Shown here piece after piece: positions 35,521 through 47,041 of a stretch of DNA of 64,000 nt. Made by a program: the position numbers and the translations under genes. This DNA comes from Cubamyces lactineus. Taxonomy: Eukaryota; Basidiomycota; Agaricomycetes; Polyporales; Polyporaceae. The stretch spans positions 62,001-126,000 of the forward strand of contig JACDTU010000021.1 in NCBI GenBank assembly GCA_022376465.1, read 5' to 3'. The stretch's first letter is position 1, and each line of letters starts with the position of its first letter. The notes below the pieces were generated by a model. That model worked only from the letters and a program-made list of their open reading frames with translations. It ran no database searches and was not told where the DNA came from.

Positions 35521-37272
35521 ATGAGCGTACAAAAGCTTCGCCCCTTCCCAGCCAACGTCGTTCTCAAGAACCTCACGCACATCACCGCCCCCGTGTTCGG
35601 CGATTTCAAGATGAACCCCTACCAAGAAATAGCAGGACAAGCCGCCAACGCGTGGTTCGAGCGGTAAGGCCTGAATCACCGCCCAGTCTACGCCCTGCTC
35701 GTATCTGACAGTATGTTCCGCCGCGTCAGGATGAACGTCTATGAAGGCAAGAAACGACAGCGGTTCCTGTCTCACCGATTCGACTCCTATGCTGGCATGA
35801 GCTTCCCCGACGCCGACGCCGAGCACCTCGAAACATGCATTGCTATTTTCCTCTGGGCGTTCTCCGTACGATTCCTGTCGAGCATCTCAGCAGCGTGCTC
35901 TGTCACTTACCCAGCGATCAGTTCGATGATCTCTCCGACGAGGGAGCGCTGCAATCCAAGCCGGACGCGGTTCAAGCTGGGGTGGACATATCTATGGGAG
36001 TACTAAGAAACCCGGGCGCACCCGCGCCGGACTTCCCGTACGCCGCGATGCTGCACGAGTACGTCAACTGTCCTCGTGTACCGCATGGACCTGTGGTGAT
36101 TAATACCGTTCATTCATCTAGTATTTGGCGTCGTTTCAGGCGAACTGCGAGCCAGGGCGCCTGCAACAGGTATGTACCAGCAGATAGCGGTTGTTTCCCT
36201 TGTATTCGTCGATCCTTGATGGCTCACGTGGTACCCAGGTTCGTTCGTGCAGTCGAGACCTGGATGACCTCCCTGGTCGAACAGTCGCGCAACCGTTCCA
36301 CGGACGAGATCCCCTCCGTCGAGGATTTCATCAATCTCCGAAGACGGACGATCGGAGGGCCCGTCGCAGAAGGTGTGTATTCCGGATGCGCCGATGTGGT
36401 TCGAACTGACTTTCCTATATTTTACAGCAATGGTCGAGTACTCCTTGGATCTGCAGATTCCCGAGTACGTCTGGGAGCACCCCGTTCTACAAGAGATGTC
36501 GAAGGCCGTGATTGACATCATGACCTGGCCCAACGTACGTTAGCCCCACACTTCTCTTCAGATACGACTAAACACTGAAACGGCGCCATAGGATCTGTGC
36601 TCCTTCAACGTAAGATCCGTGCACATTCCTCCGCGGTTGAACGTGCTCTAACTTACCACTGCACCTACAGAAAGAGCAGGCGGACGGCGACTTCCAGAAC
36701 CTCGTGTTCTGCATCATGCTCGAGCGCGACACAGGCCTTCAAAGCGCAGTGGATATCTTGACCGATATGCTGGCGCAGCGCGTTGCGGACTACGTGCGAT
36801 ACAGGTCCCAGCTTCCTAGCTTCGGACCCGAAGTAGACGCCGAGCTGGCTCGCTACAACAGGGCCATTGAGCAATACACGCAGGGTACCATTGTCTGGTG
36901 AGCAATCCGATCTTCTTCCTTGGTGTGGTATGCTGATGATCTACTACTAGGTACTATCGTAGCCCTCGTACGGCGTTCCCTACCCATCTCGTACGCGAAT
37001 ATATCTAACAGCGCTCTACAGGTTACTTCCACGGACAAGATGTGCTGGCCATGCCTGAAGTCATTATCCAAATTCACGGCAGCGTTCCGTCTGCTCCGAA
37101 CCAAGCCATCGCCCCGGCAACTTCGACTGCTAAGAAGGCTAAGATGTATCAACCTCTTACACTCCCTACCTCCACCCTCGCGCAAGCTTCGTTGTTCCTC
37201 ATCCCAATCCTTGCCTGTTTGTTCTACGCTGCTACCATGCCGAAGATCGGTCCTCGCTTCCCCATTCCGTAG
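35521..37272 (+). CDS. Sesquiterpene synthase (terpene cyclase) 2
   Basis: Exons 35521-35663, 35730-35865, 35922-36058, 36122-36169, 36239-36372, 36428-36534, 36592-36609, 36671-36897, 36951-36967, 37022-37272; 405 aa. Paralog of the gene upstream: eight of ten exons have the same length, including 18-nt and 17-nt microexons. Motifs: DDLSD, MLHDIWRRF, NDLCSFNKE (N235 to E243) and RY at 323-324. Residues around the active site are close to copy 1, but the C-terminal 75 residues differ more. That tail again ends with a hydrophobic run (LFLIPILACLFYAA) and GPRFPIP. It should cyclise farnesyl diphosphate; whether both copies make the same product cannot be told. Confidence 0.9.
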
Positions 37273-37544
37273 ACGTTTCATCGACTAGATTGCGCTCCAA
37301 GCATACTGGAATGACCCTCATTGTCTTTGCAATATGTTCTCCAAAGTTTTGCTGTCGTAGTATGAAAACCATCAGACCCAATGCAATTGTCCATGAGCGG
37401 CAGGCAGTACGTAACAGTACATGAACTATCAGGGACTCGGGTAACTATCTCGTGTGTAAGGGTAGCTGGGAAGCACAGATCAAACAGTCTCCTATGTTAC
37501 ATGTTCGTATTCGTACAAGTGTACATAGTAGGGCTTGGGGCGCC

Positions 37545-38210
37545 TCAAGTGCTCTCAGTAGTCGACGACGCAGGCTCAAGGGGCGGGACGCTGACCGGCG
37601 GGCGGTTCGGGTTGGCGACGTCGGTAAGGACCTCGTTCAGGACAGTTACCCGTCGGCCATCGAATGCACCACCGCGGCCGATGGTGTGCGGGCGGGCAAC
37701 ATCCTCCTTGACACTGTTCGAGGATTCAGTAAGTACACAATGATCGGAAGAGTTTGAACGTCATGCATGGTTACGTACACGACGTTAAGGGACGAGCTGA
37801 CAGTGCTCGACTCCCGCTGCGCAAATACGAAGATGCGACCGTAGACGACAGCCTTGAAGAACGCGCCGACGGAGCCCGTCTGCAGTAAGATGACGTTAAC
37901 CTGACTGATCTTGCGGAAAGTCAACAGCATATCAAGCACTCACGTAGGAGTCATTGCTGCCCTTAGGAGCGACAGTCACGATGCCCTGGAAGGTGACATC
38001 AGCGCTGACATCGGACTTGATCTCGCCTTGGATCATCTGCTTGTACTGGTCGCGGTCGATGTTATGGCCGTTGACGCGGATGGTGGCATGCTCCGAGACA
38101 AACAGGTCGAACGCCTCGTCGAATTCCTCCACGGTCTTCGCCTTGTAGATAGCTTGCACGCGGCCCTCGAACCACTGAGGGAGCTGAGGGAGGACGATGG
38201 CGGTGGACAT
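37545..38210 (-). CDS. NTF2/SnoaL-like fold protein
   Basis: Exons 37944-38210, 37779-37879 and 37545-37713; 178 aa. The N-terminal part (FEGRVQAIYKAKTVEEF, then FVSEHATIRVNGHNI) and the strand-rich centre (GSVGAFFKAVVYGRIFVF) suggest an NTF2/SnoaL-like cone fold, used by small isomerases, cyclases and binding proteins. The last exon is polar and Pro-rich and ends EPASSTTEST. I start at 38210; an upstream in-frame ATG at about 38340 would add a basic leader that could be a mitochondrial presequence. It is convergent with terpene synthase 2, 272 bp away, which allows a role in terpenoid processing, but this is inference. Confidence 0.7.
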
Positions 38211-41200
38211 GGCTTTACGGTGGATTTGGGGAGTAGTGAGCTGAAGGAAGTGTAGGCGGGTGTGTTTGAGTGAGAGCGAAGCAGGGGTGGATTTGGAGGT
38301 GTTGAAGGCGAGGTTCGCCGCTCTCTTATACGCAAACATGATGGGCGCGTCGGCTCGGGGAGCGTGCTGCGCGAAGAGGTCAAAGGTGCCGTGTATCGCG
38401 CCCCCACCCGGCCTGGCTGTGACTGTAAGAATGATGAGCGTGTCCGAGGTCGTCCTTGTGAGGTAACGCGCCCGCCGCCAATGTCCATGAAACACGGCCT
38501 AGGTTGCGCAGGATGGCTATGAGCGTTCCCGTAGAGCATGTCATCACGTAAGATATTGCGACTTGTATGTCATGTCGTTTCGCCTAGTGGCAAAGTACGG
38601 GGTGCGCAGGAATCGCCGGCGTCGTGGAGTTCTCGGAGAGGTTGAGAATACCGCCGCGACGCAGTACGGCCTCACGGCAGTCGTCGCACTAGCATTGTAA
38701 GTAGTAAGTACCACAGGATTGACAACAAGCGGGGCCTACGACGTAGTATTGGGATCACTGGCCGCTCGCGCGGTAGGGTGAGGTGCGGCTCCGATTGGTC
38801 TGCATCGCCTGCATTGCTTTAAGGTTCAAGAAGCTCCGGTGGCTGTAAACATTTGCAAAGGTACCATCCCGGTGGAATCGCGATGTCAAGCGGGGCCGGA
38901 GCCCTCGCGCAGCGTCCAGGGTAGCCAAGGGACAGAAGCACGGCCTAAGATAGCGGGGGTTTCTTTGTCGTTTGAGACCGGTCGGACATTCCGCTGTGGT
39001 GACTATTGTCAACAAAACAAAGTGCATAACGACAGCAACACTCACACTCACAATTCAAACATATTGTAGAGATCATGGTATCTTGCATGCGCATAATCGA
39101 GCGTCAAAGTTGACCCTCGAGTTGATCGCGGACATCTTGACAGCAGCCAACGACATTCATTCCTTGTGCCTGAGTCAGCCTGGGTGGCATGGCTAGCACA
39201 AGTACACATATAAGGGGTATCTCCGCAGGATTGCATGTCATTCCTCTGCCTCCTCGACATACGGCTGCCGCCGCAGCCTACATCCATCGCCGCAGGACTG
39301 TCATGCGTATTAGCGGATAGTCGCCACGCTCGCATCCGTGGGCAAGGTTAGACGCTATTTCGTTGCTTCCTTCGGCTATGCGATTGTGCTGGGTGGCGGT
39401 GAGAGACCGTGAAACGCATACCTGTTGAGTCCATGCCGCTGTATGAGCGCGCCAGGTGGCGACGCGCCCAGTAGATACTCAAGTTTCGGAGAATTCAGGG
39501 CACTGGGATGGATCATGACAATAACCATAGCGATGCGTCAACGAGATTGTAAGTCTATGGTACAATTTGAGCAGAATGCGTAGAGGTGCGGCGTAGCAGA
39601 TAACGGTGCACAGAATCAAAAGTCCAAGATATCAAGAAGTTGGTGGTTGAGGATACAGCGTCAGCTCGCAGTACGTTGGCGTCTGCTGGCATGCGTGAAT
39701 AGCCGCCCAGGAGCAATGTCGGAGCGCCCATCGGAGCGCCCTAACACACCCGTCCATATCATCCGAGCCACGGCGAACAACATCGCAGATCGCTCGCTCA
39801 CTGACAGTCCGGGTGCTTCGTCTGGTACATGTTCTGGACTCGCCTCTTCTCAGTCGGGATCTGCGTACGGAGGTAAGGTCACCGCGTTGAAGGCCATATG
39901 GGACACCACCGAACAGCTACATCCACATACCGCCTGACAACGACAGTTTATCGTTGGCGGATGGATGTGTGCGGCGCTGGTCTTGCACGTTTGTAAACCG
40001 CAGTCCGTCTTCTCCCCGGTATAATAGCGCCCGTGGAAGTGCTGAGCAGGGCAGCACACGCAGCCGCAGTTAGCAGTCGGTGTGCCTGAGACCTCTCGGA
40101 GGATTGGAGGCCCGAGTTGCGAGAGATAATGGACTGACCTTACATCCCCGATAGTAGTCACCAATACTAAGAAAGGGTGGTGAGTCAGCGACTAGAACGA
40201 CAGAGCATACCACAATCCTCTCACTCACATCTCGTGCTCGCACATCGTGGTTCCCAACCACACACCAACGCCCGGCCCAAGATACCCCCGGCGTATGAAC
40301 CTTATACGAAACACGCTCGTATTTGCTCACTTGGAATGCGAAGGGCCGATAGTCAAGGTAGAGTGGAAAGATGTAGAAGATGAGCCCGATAAGGAGCTAG
40401 TCCACAGGTCTAGCTTCAAACGGCGAGTGTGGGCGTGCCGCCCTATGGCCCCCGTAAGAACTTTAGCTCAGAGGGACAATGGTGGGATCACGCGTAACCC
40501 TTGCTGGCGATGATGCGTGGCAGACGTACCTAGGCGTGCTACGTGATGCTGTCCAACGAGCACTTGCGGACGAGGGCGGATTCCGGATGACACGGCACCC
40601 AGCAACGTGAACCTCACGACGAACCGTCATGGAAGAGCCCGGCCTCCTCCCGAGCTGTGGCCGCATTTATGTATGACGCATCACAGCTGCATGTCCCTGG
40701 ATTCTGGCGATGTGTGCGGTACACGGACAGCAAGAGCTCATGAGCCACTGCCCTTCGTAGAGTGGGGCACGGGATCATCGTCGCCGGATAATGCGCAGGG
40801 TTCGCGACGCACTGCCGTCGTGGAGATAAGAAGCGAGCGTCGAATTGGGTCAGCCACCGCCGCAGTGGGGGAGGTTGTGCTCTGGAATTGCGGACCGAAC
40901 GGAGGCAGCGAGAAGCTGTGCCAATAGCCTCCTGTTTGGTGTCGCGAAGTCGTGGTCCGCGTGCGACGAGGGTGCATGCAGGTGTCATGCAGGGTAGGGA
41001 GAACCAGGCAGAGAGTTCGGCAAGCGGAATGCTGCCTGTAGCACTGTTCCTCCGGAACGTGCATCAGGTGAACTGGGGCGCGCTCGCCCGTCTTGGCCTT
41101 CGCGCTCTCACGGAAGCGCGAACCTAGAGGTCTGGTGCTCCTCCGGATTCGCACTCCGGGGTTGCGACACTGGCGGTGTGCGAAACTTCCATTCTCGACG

Positions 41201-42136
41201 TGAAAGCCAGGAGGAAGGCAAGGTGTCCACTTCGGTCGGGAAGCTCGGGCCTGAGTGGTACTGTCAAGTAGCGAGAAGGGGTATAGAGGTAAATCCAGCG
41301 CGCCGCGGCCGTCATGGGGCCGGATGACATTAGTGCACATGCGACCGCAACGGCCCCGAAATGAGAGGGACCGGAGGCGAGCAACGATACACTAGTGCAT
41401 GCCTCTCGCAGCCCGGCTTGAGCTCGAATCAGTGCTCATCGCACATCATCTTTGGATAAACGGACCCATATCCCCGAAAGCGATTCGAGGGTGCTCGTTC
41501 TAAGTAGATTGAGGTGCACAATCTCTTCTGACTGGACCTTCTGAGCGTCGCATCAAACGCTGTTGTCCGGTACAGGTCAGGCTATTGGTATGATATGTCT
41601 AGCTTCGCCGCGTGAAGCGTGAAGCGTGAGAATAGTACAAGCGAGCGAGAGCATTCTGTTGCGCTAACAAGCAAATAGCAGCCAAGTACCAATCCGAGAA
41701 AGTAGAGAGAAGATACCAAAGGCCATTGGCAGCGGACGGAACATACAAGCGGCCTACGCTATACCGAAAGCAAGCACGAGATGAGGGGTTGCGACACGTG
41801 CGATTGACATAGATAGTCTTCAGAAAAGGGTGCATTGCATAGTGATGTGAGGGTGCTAAACACTATAGATATGCCGAGTTGTATGCAATGGGGACGTAAA
41901 TAGAGACAGCAACAATGGAAGATGATACAGTACACGGCGGACAAGGGTCGTGAAAGCGCCTTTACAGCATGTAACAGAACTATGAGATCATGATGAGCGA
42001 GTACACATGAAGCCCGGTCAGAAGCCACCTGGCAAGTCGTGAGACCGCAGTGGCAAGGAAGCTCGCCAACCTAAACGCCACCACGCCCAGTGAGCCAACG
42101 AAGCCAGCGCGCAACGTGAATGCTGGCATACCTGCG
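38211..42136. other. Gene-poor stretch, 3.9 kb
   Basis: No gene can be supported. Open frames (for example 39647-39937 plus, 40738-41340 minus) have no recognisable domain, no consistent exon signals and overlap on both strands. It could hold a noncoding RNA, a worn repeat or fast-evolving genes. Confidence 0.5.
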
Positions 42137-42890
42137 TCATTGTCCTTTCTTCGCAAGCATGATCGCCACAACGACCACGGCGAGCAGCCCGACGAGAATG
42201 ATGAACGCCCACAGACATCGCTTCGCCCACTTGTCCTCGGCCGCACGGTACGCCTCTTTGTGCCGCTGCATCTGCTCTGCAGAGCCTACCGGGGCGCTTT
42301 CGAGATCGGGGTCGTACTTTGTGGGAAGACAGATGAGCACAACGCCGATAAGCCACAACAGCGGGAACGCTGCGTGAGAGCGTCATCGTCGTCAGCTCCT
42401 CAGTTCTGATCAGAGCGAACAGTCCAAACGGACAGGACGCACCGAAGCCAAACAGAAACAGCGTTCGCGCGAGCGTCTTTGGCTCTGGAGGCGCCTTCAA
42501 ATCGTCCATCTCGAACGTGTCCATTGACGTTTGTCTCTGATTCCTGGGGTTCCTAGGAGGATCCACCGCTGTGTGGGCGCGCGAGGCGGGCGCCTCGTGT
42601 GGACGGACTTGCATTCCGCGCGAGTGGCCGCCCCAAAAGTCTGCGATCAGGTCGTGCTGATGGGTGAGGACGACGAGCGTCGAAGGCTGCGTTGGCGTCA
42701 CAGGTGAGGGCGGCATTGGCGGTGGTGGCGGCGCGCCGAGGGTGATGCTGGACGCTCTGCTGAGAGGTCGCACACTCCGAGGTGAGCCACCCGCCTGGGG
42801 TGGCGGCGCCGCGGTCTCCGAAGATGACGGTGGCGAGGGGCGGGTGAACAGCTTGCCAAGTTCTCGTAGGGGTGCGAAGAGGGCTGACAT
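42137..42890 (-). CDS. Small membrane protein with Pro/Ser-rich N-terminus
   Basis: Exons 42434-42890 and 42137-42369; 229 aa. I do not know a named family. The first ~115 residues are rich in Pro, Ser and Thr. After TSMDTFEMDDLK come two predicted membrane helices: LFLFGFGASSFPLLWLIGVV, joined across the intron, and LWAFIILVGLLAVVVVAIML at the C-terminus, separated by a charged loop (EQMQRHKEAYRAAEDKWAKR). Donor T/GTCCGT and acceptor GCAG/CG agree in phase and join the first helix; splicing elsewhere would break it. Fungal proteins with a long disordered N-terminus and a C-terminal helix pair are common, without known role. Confidence 0.65.
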
Positions 42891-43698
42891 AGTGGTGGTG
42901 CGAGGACGCTACGACAGGAGGTCGGATACAGGAGGTCGGCTGGCGACGGGTATAAGTTACGTGCAGGGTATGATACAGAATAACAGCAGGGGCTACAATC
43001 GGGGGAGTGCGTTGACCACTCACCCTCACATCTTCATTATATGGCCCAAGCGTGGCGGCGGATGCAAGCCACACTCTTGATATCCGCGCACTCGCACACA
43101 AGCATAGATGTATCTTCCATCTCCCGGTCGTCACCTGTCTCCTGCGAAACAAAAAGGACATGCCTTCAGTGCTCTTCCGCGGACGTAAGTCGCAGACCGC
43201 CCACCGCCCGAATCAATGTCGTCCACCGACCCTTCACAGACGCCTCATCCGTACACAATAAGGATTCGTCCGCGCTTCCGTCCTAGCACGGGAGATGAGG
43301 TGCTAGTAGTCGTGCGCAAGTCCAGCGCGAGGCCACGGCTACGAGAGATGTGGAGTGGCAAGACAATAACGTGGGAGCCGCCGGCGTTTCCGCAACGACG
43401 GTCGAAACGCGCTCACGTGATCGTGGTAGAACGCGACGCAGATACGCACGCGTCATCGCCGCGTACGCGACGTTTGGTTTCATACGCATCCTACGAGATT
43501 GCTTGGCAAGTGGTCATAGTGGGGCGCAAGAATTGGAACATCAACAGACGAATGGACCTATCTTTGCTACTGATCTATCGCTGTAACGAGGAAACTAATG
43601 CAGGATGACCGATCATTGAGGTGCTGGAAACATATACGTTGCAATGCGTGAACAGCGGAAGGACAGCATGCGTACAGAGATGAATGCGTTACAGCACA
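42891..43698. other. Intergenic, 808 bp, with one doubtful ORF
   Basis: A plus-strand ORF at 43216-43608 (130 codons, MSSTDPSQTPHPYT, many Arg) could be a small gene: it has a fair start and is divergent from the membrane protein, but no domain is recognised. I leave it uncalled at about 0.3. Confidence 0.4.
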
Positions 43699-44342
43699 TC
43701 ACGCAAGAACTGACGAAGACGTTCCACCATCATTCACGATTAGCCGACAACGCTTCGCAGCGACAGGACTCTCGCCCGAAAATATCCTACCGGCGTTGCG
43801 CTTGGACTTGAGTAGCAATGGGCTTTCCTGAATGTCAAAGGACTCGTCTCGCCTATCTGTGGCGGAAATGAGAGACACCTCCTGGCAAAGCCGCTTCAGC
43901 TCCGCTATCACGGTCCTACGAATCCCGGAGAAGAGGCCAAGAGCGCGAGCTCACCGTCTCTGCCAGGCTCGCGTTGGACATCAACAGGCTATCTTCCATT
44001 GCCCGCAATGAGTCTGTCGCCGCCATCGAGAAGACCGTGGTTGAGTACGCGTTACGTCGTGAGCAAAACCATCAGAGGAAAAGGCAGAAGTGTATGGGAC
44101 GACGCACTGGCGCTGCGCATACTGCCCCGCTCGCGGAGGAACGCTGCGATTTCCGCCCTGAGTAGACGCTGCGCCGCCTTCTCCTCCGCGATGCGCGCCT
44201 TTGCGGCCTCAACGTAGCCCGCCAAGCTGCTGCACTGCGCGACAAGCGCTTGGCATGCCGTTTCGTGTCGGAGCGTGCGCTCGATGATAGCTGGTAGCTC
44301 GTGCACGACCTTCGAAATCATCGGCGCCAAGGTGTGGGTCAT
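43699..44342 (-). CDS. Predicted coiled-coil protein (minus member of a divergent pair)
   Basis: Tentative model: 44123-44342, 43955-44013, 43699-43893; 157 aa. Starts MTHTLAPMISKVV; residues about 15-75 form an Ala/Glu/Leu-rich helix likely to coil (YVEAAKARIAEEKAAQRLL). The middle exon gives SLRAMEDSLLMSNASLAET and the last is basic (LLKSKRNAGR, KRCRL) with no known domain. Intron 1 (109 nt) is long, and both introns were placed by phase and openness alone, so the model may be wrong in detail. It is divergent from the ORF at 44684 with 341 bp between the starts. Confidence 0.45.
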
Positions 44343-44683
44343 GATGAGGGATAGAGTGGTAGGAGGAAGGAGGTAGGGAACCGGGAAGGGTGGTCGCCGA
44401 ATGACCTTGATCCGCCACTGTACGGCTGGTTAAGGTGGCTGACAGGGCGGACGTCGATGCCATTACGGTCTGGACGGTCTAACTGGCGGACGACGAGAGT
44501 CGTCATAGCCACTTGCGCGAAATGTCAGCCTCCCCGAACACTGGCGGCGCACACATGCTATGGCTGTCGGCTTCTCAGCGAGCTCTCGGCGTCGCTTCTT
44601 ATCCTCTCACCATCAGCGGCGCTGCCCAGCAGCCCTTGCATTCACGAACACCGCGGTTCCCACCGACCGCCACTGGCACAACG

Positions 44684-45964
44684 ATGACGCACCAGCCCAG
44701 ACCCGACGCCAGCATTCCTATCGATGGCCACCTAGCGGCAGACGTGTTTGGCACCGCGTGCCTACTCGAACGGCAGGTCCTCGCCCTCGAGGAGCGGTGC
44801 CGCGCAAACGAAGAACGCGAAGCCCGCCTCAAGCGGACGCGCGGCGAACTGCAGGAGATCATCACCCTGCTCGCGGCCGTGGAGAAGGAAGAGGCGTGCG
44901 CCACCGCCGAGCTAACAAACACCCTCGCGCGCCTCCGCCTCTCAAGCAGCACCGAGCGCAGCACTACCTCCACGCCGTCTAGCGCCAGCGGCGTGACCCA
45001 GCGCGGATCCCAGTTGGCCAGTGGTGGCATACCCTCCCCACTCGCCCGGGCTGCCCGAGATGCTTTCCCATTACACTCCTCGTCTCCGCGGGATCCACTG
45101 CGCCCGCCCCCGCGCCTTGCGGACGCGGATGCGGGCAGCGAGCCGACTTTGCGCACGCTACGGGGACCAGAGGGAGCGGCCTCGCTCCCGACCGGTACTC
45201 TCCGCCTCGAGCCTACACGAGCGGAGGGCGTACTCGCCCGGGCTCTTCATGCTTTCACGTCCGATCGCCCGCAGCCGTTTGGTCAGCACGGGAGCGCGAG
45301 AGGGCCCGGGATACTAGCCAGCAGCGCTGTCACTGACCGCAGCGCCCGACAGCAGGCTCGCACTCCGACCAGGGCTCGTCTTCTTCGCGCTCGGCTCGAT
45401 CCTCGCCTGCAGACTGTGACCCTGGGCTCGCATGTCGTGTTGCCAGCGCGCCCCGGCAGCGAGAGGACGAGTGAGCTTCCCAGCTCCCATTCTGCGTCAT
45501 ACGTGCAGGCCGATCCAGACGACTCCGGCCGGGCGGACACGGCTTCTCTTGCCTCCGTCGCCCTTGCAGGGCGTCTCGACTTGCCTATGGAGACCAACGC
45601 ACCCCGGCTGATCGAACGGCTCGGGTGCCACGAGATATCGCTGGGCTTCGACAGGGCAGAGATCCCAGAACGGTTTGTCTTCGTAAAGAGGGGAAGCAAG
45701 AAGCACACGGGAATTCGCAAGGCGGTCCTTGGACTTAGCGGCAGCAACCCCACGACGAAGAGCCCTGCGAGCGCTCGGTCGCGTAGGCACCAGGCGAAGG
45801 CTGATATCGTTGGACGCCGCCGGGCCCTGGTATCCCTGGTCAAGAAGAGAGTGCGGCGGTCTTCCAAGGCGGTGGCGAAATGGCATCCTGAAGGGAGTCG
45901 CGAGGCGTCTGATGCCCAAGGGACCGAGGCAAGCCGTTGGGTGGCGGCGGCGATGGCAAACTGA
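44684..45964 (+). CDS. Predicted coiled-coil protein (plus member of a divergent pair)
   Basis: Single long frame of 426 codons. I choose the ATG at 44684 (MTHQPRPDAS), because the minus neighbour also starts MTH and the coil begins shortly after; the frame is open further upstream to 44513. Residues about 25-85 are a strong coiled coil (LERQVLALEERCRANEER, then LKRTRGELQEIITLLAAVEK). The rest is Arg/Ser/Pro-rich and probably disordered, with a basic patch (GRRRALVSLVKKRVRR). High GC makes long frames likely by chance on either strand here, and an antisense frame of 233 codons exists, so real coding is likely but not certain. Confidence 0.5.
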   Translation: MTHQPRPDASIPIDGHLAADVFGTACLLERQVLALEERCRANEEREARLKRTRGELQEIITLLAAVEKEEACATAELTNTLARLRLSSSTERSTTSTPSSASGVTQRGSQLASGGIPSPLARAARDAFPLHSSSPRDPLRPPPRLADADAGSEPTLRTLRGPEGAASLPTGTLRLEPTRAEGVLARALHAFTSDRPQPFGQHGSARGPGILASSAVTDRSARQQARTPTRARLLRARLDPRLQTVTLGSHVVLPARPGSERTSELPSSHSASYVQADPDDSGRADTASLASVALAGRLDLPMETNAPRLIERLGCHEISLGFDRAEIPERFVFVKRGSKKHTGIRKAVLGLSGSNPTTKSPASARSRRHQAKADIVGRRRALVSLVKKRVRRSSKAVAKWHPEGSREASDAQGTEASRWVAAAMAN

Positions 45965-46969
45965 CTGTGGGTAGAGAGGCTCACGTCGAGTCTAAGGATG
46001 ACGGAAGAGGGGGGCCAGAGGGGGCTGGCGCAGGGAGACGAGGGTCAGGACGCCGTTGAGAGCGTGCGTGCGTGTGGCAAGCATGTTGTGAATTTGGGCA
46101 TCTCGAGTACCGTTATGTGCACTTCTCCGCGATTCCAACATCGACCCTTGCTTTTTCAGTAGGCGTATGCCTGTGAGCCCGACGACCTCGTGTGCGGTCG
46201 CAACGCCTGTCGAGAACTTGAACGAGCACCTGCCAAGACTGACTCGGGGGTGGGGTGAACCCCGAAAACAATTGTCATTGATTACGCACCTGAGTCTGGG
46301 CCTGGCCGCTAGGGGAGCTGCGGTCTAAACATCCTGGGTGGTGCGTATTCAGTAGCAGCACACTCGGCAGTCGACATTGCGGTTCACGTACTGCCGTGGT
46401 ATCACTCACTCTCGCTCTCCGTTGTCGTCACGGGGACACCTAGCATGCCAATCGAGCGCTGCCGCTGCCGCGAGCACAGGCGAATGATGTATAGATGGAT
46501 AAGGATGATGTACGATGAGAGCTGTTTGAAAATACCCTCGGCAGGGCGAGGATCACTGCTACCGTAAGGGCGGCGACTTGCGAAGGGCTGCCCTTACACG
46601 ATGCGTGCAATCAGACGGTGCTCAATGTGACCACTTGCGGCGCTCAGGTGCGAAAACATCGGTACACCTGTCTGATCCTGAGCAAAGTTGAAAATCTCTG
46701 GGGCGTGGAATGGAGAGACACTTACTTTGCACCGGCGGTGGTGGATGGAGAGGGTTGTGAACAGCTTTGGTCGTCTAACGTGGGTGCCAGGGAAAAGGAA
46801 CCGCTCGGACGTCGCACATGTAATTCCCCGATGGCATCTGACCGTTGCAGCCCGGTGTACGATTGATGGCCTCGCGATGTGTGCGCATTGACACCGCAGG
46901 GTGACGAAAAGAGTCGAGAAGGTGGTGGTAGAGAGGACCGGTTAGTGGGATGTCATTTGGTCAAAAGAT
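45965..46969. other. Intergenic, 1.0 kb
   Basis: Nothing supportable was found between the coiled-coil ORF and the tRNA gene. Confidence 0.5.
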
Positions 46970-47041
46970 GATTGAGGCCGGGATCGAACCGACGACCGCC
47001 TGTGTGTAAGACAGGAGTGATAACCACTACACCACTCAACC
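46970..47041 (-). tRNA. tRNA-Val (anticodon UAC)
   Basis: On the minus strand a 72-nt cloverleaf can be drawn: acceptor GGTTGAG with CTCAATC (one G-T pair), D arm GGTG...AGTGGTTATCAC, anticodon arm CCTGT-CTTACAC-ACAGG with TAC in the loop, T arm GTCGG-TTCGATC-CCGGC. A box and B box (GGTTCGATCC) are good. There is no intron. Confidence 0.93.

Larger units (their letters stand above)
30350..37272. repeat. Old tandem segmental duplication carrying two terpene synthases
   Basis: The two start codons are 3536 bp apart. Besides the coding regions, upstream DNA is recognisably similar: about 31740-31815 resembles 35310-35370 (cttacagcc...), and about 30800-30860 resembles 34300-34365. Coding similarity is high and noncoding similarity patchy, so the duplication is not recent. 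Confidence 0.65.

Noticed and set aside
40738..41340. 200-codon minus-strand ORF as a gene
   Set aside because: No domain, poor start context, and overlapping ORFs on the other strand; chance frames are common in this GC-rich DNA.
45283..45984. 233-codon minus-strand ORF
   Set aside because: Antisense to the better supported coiled-coil frame and without recognisable motifs.
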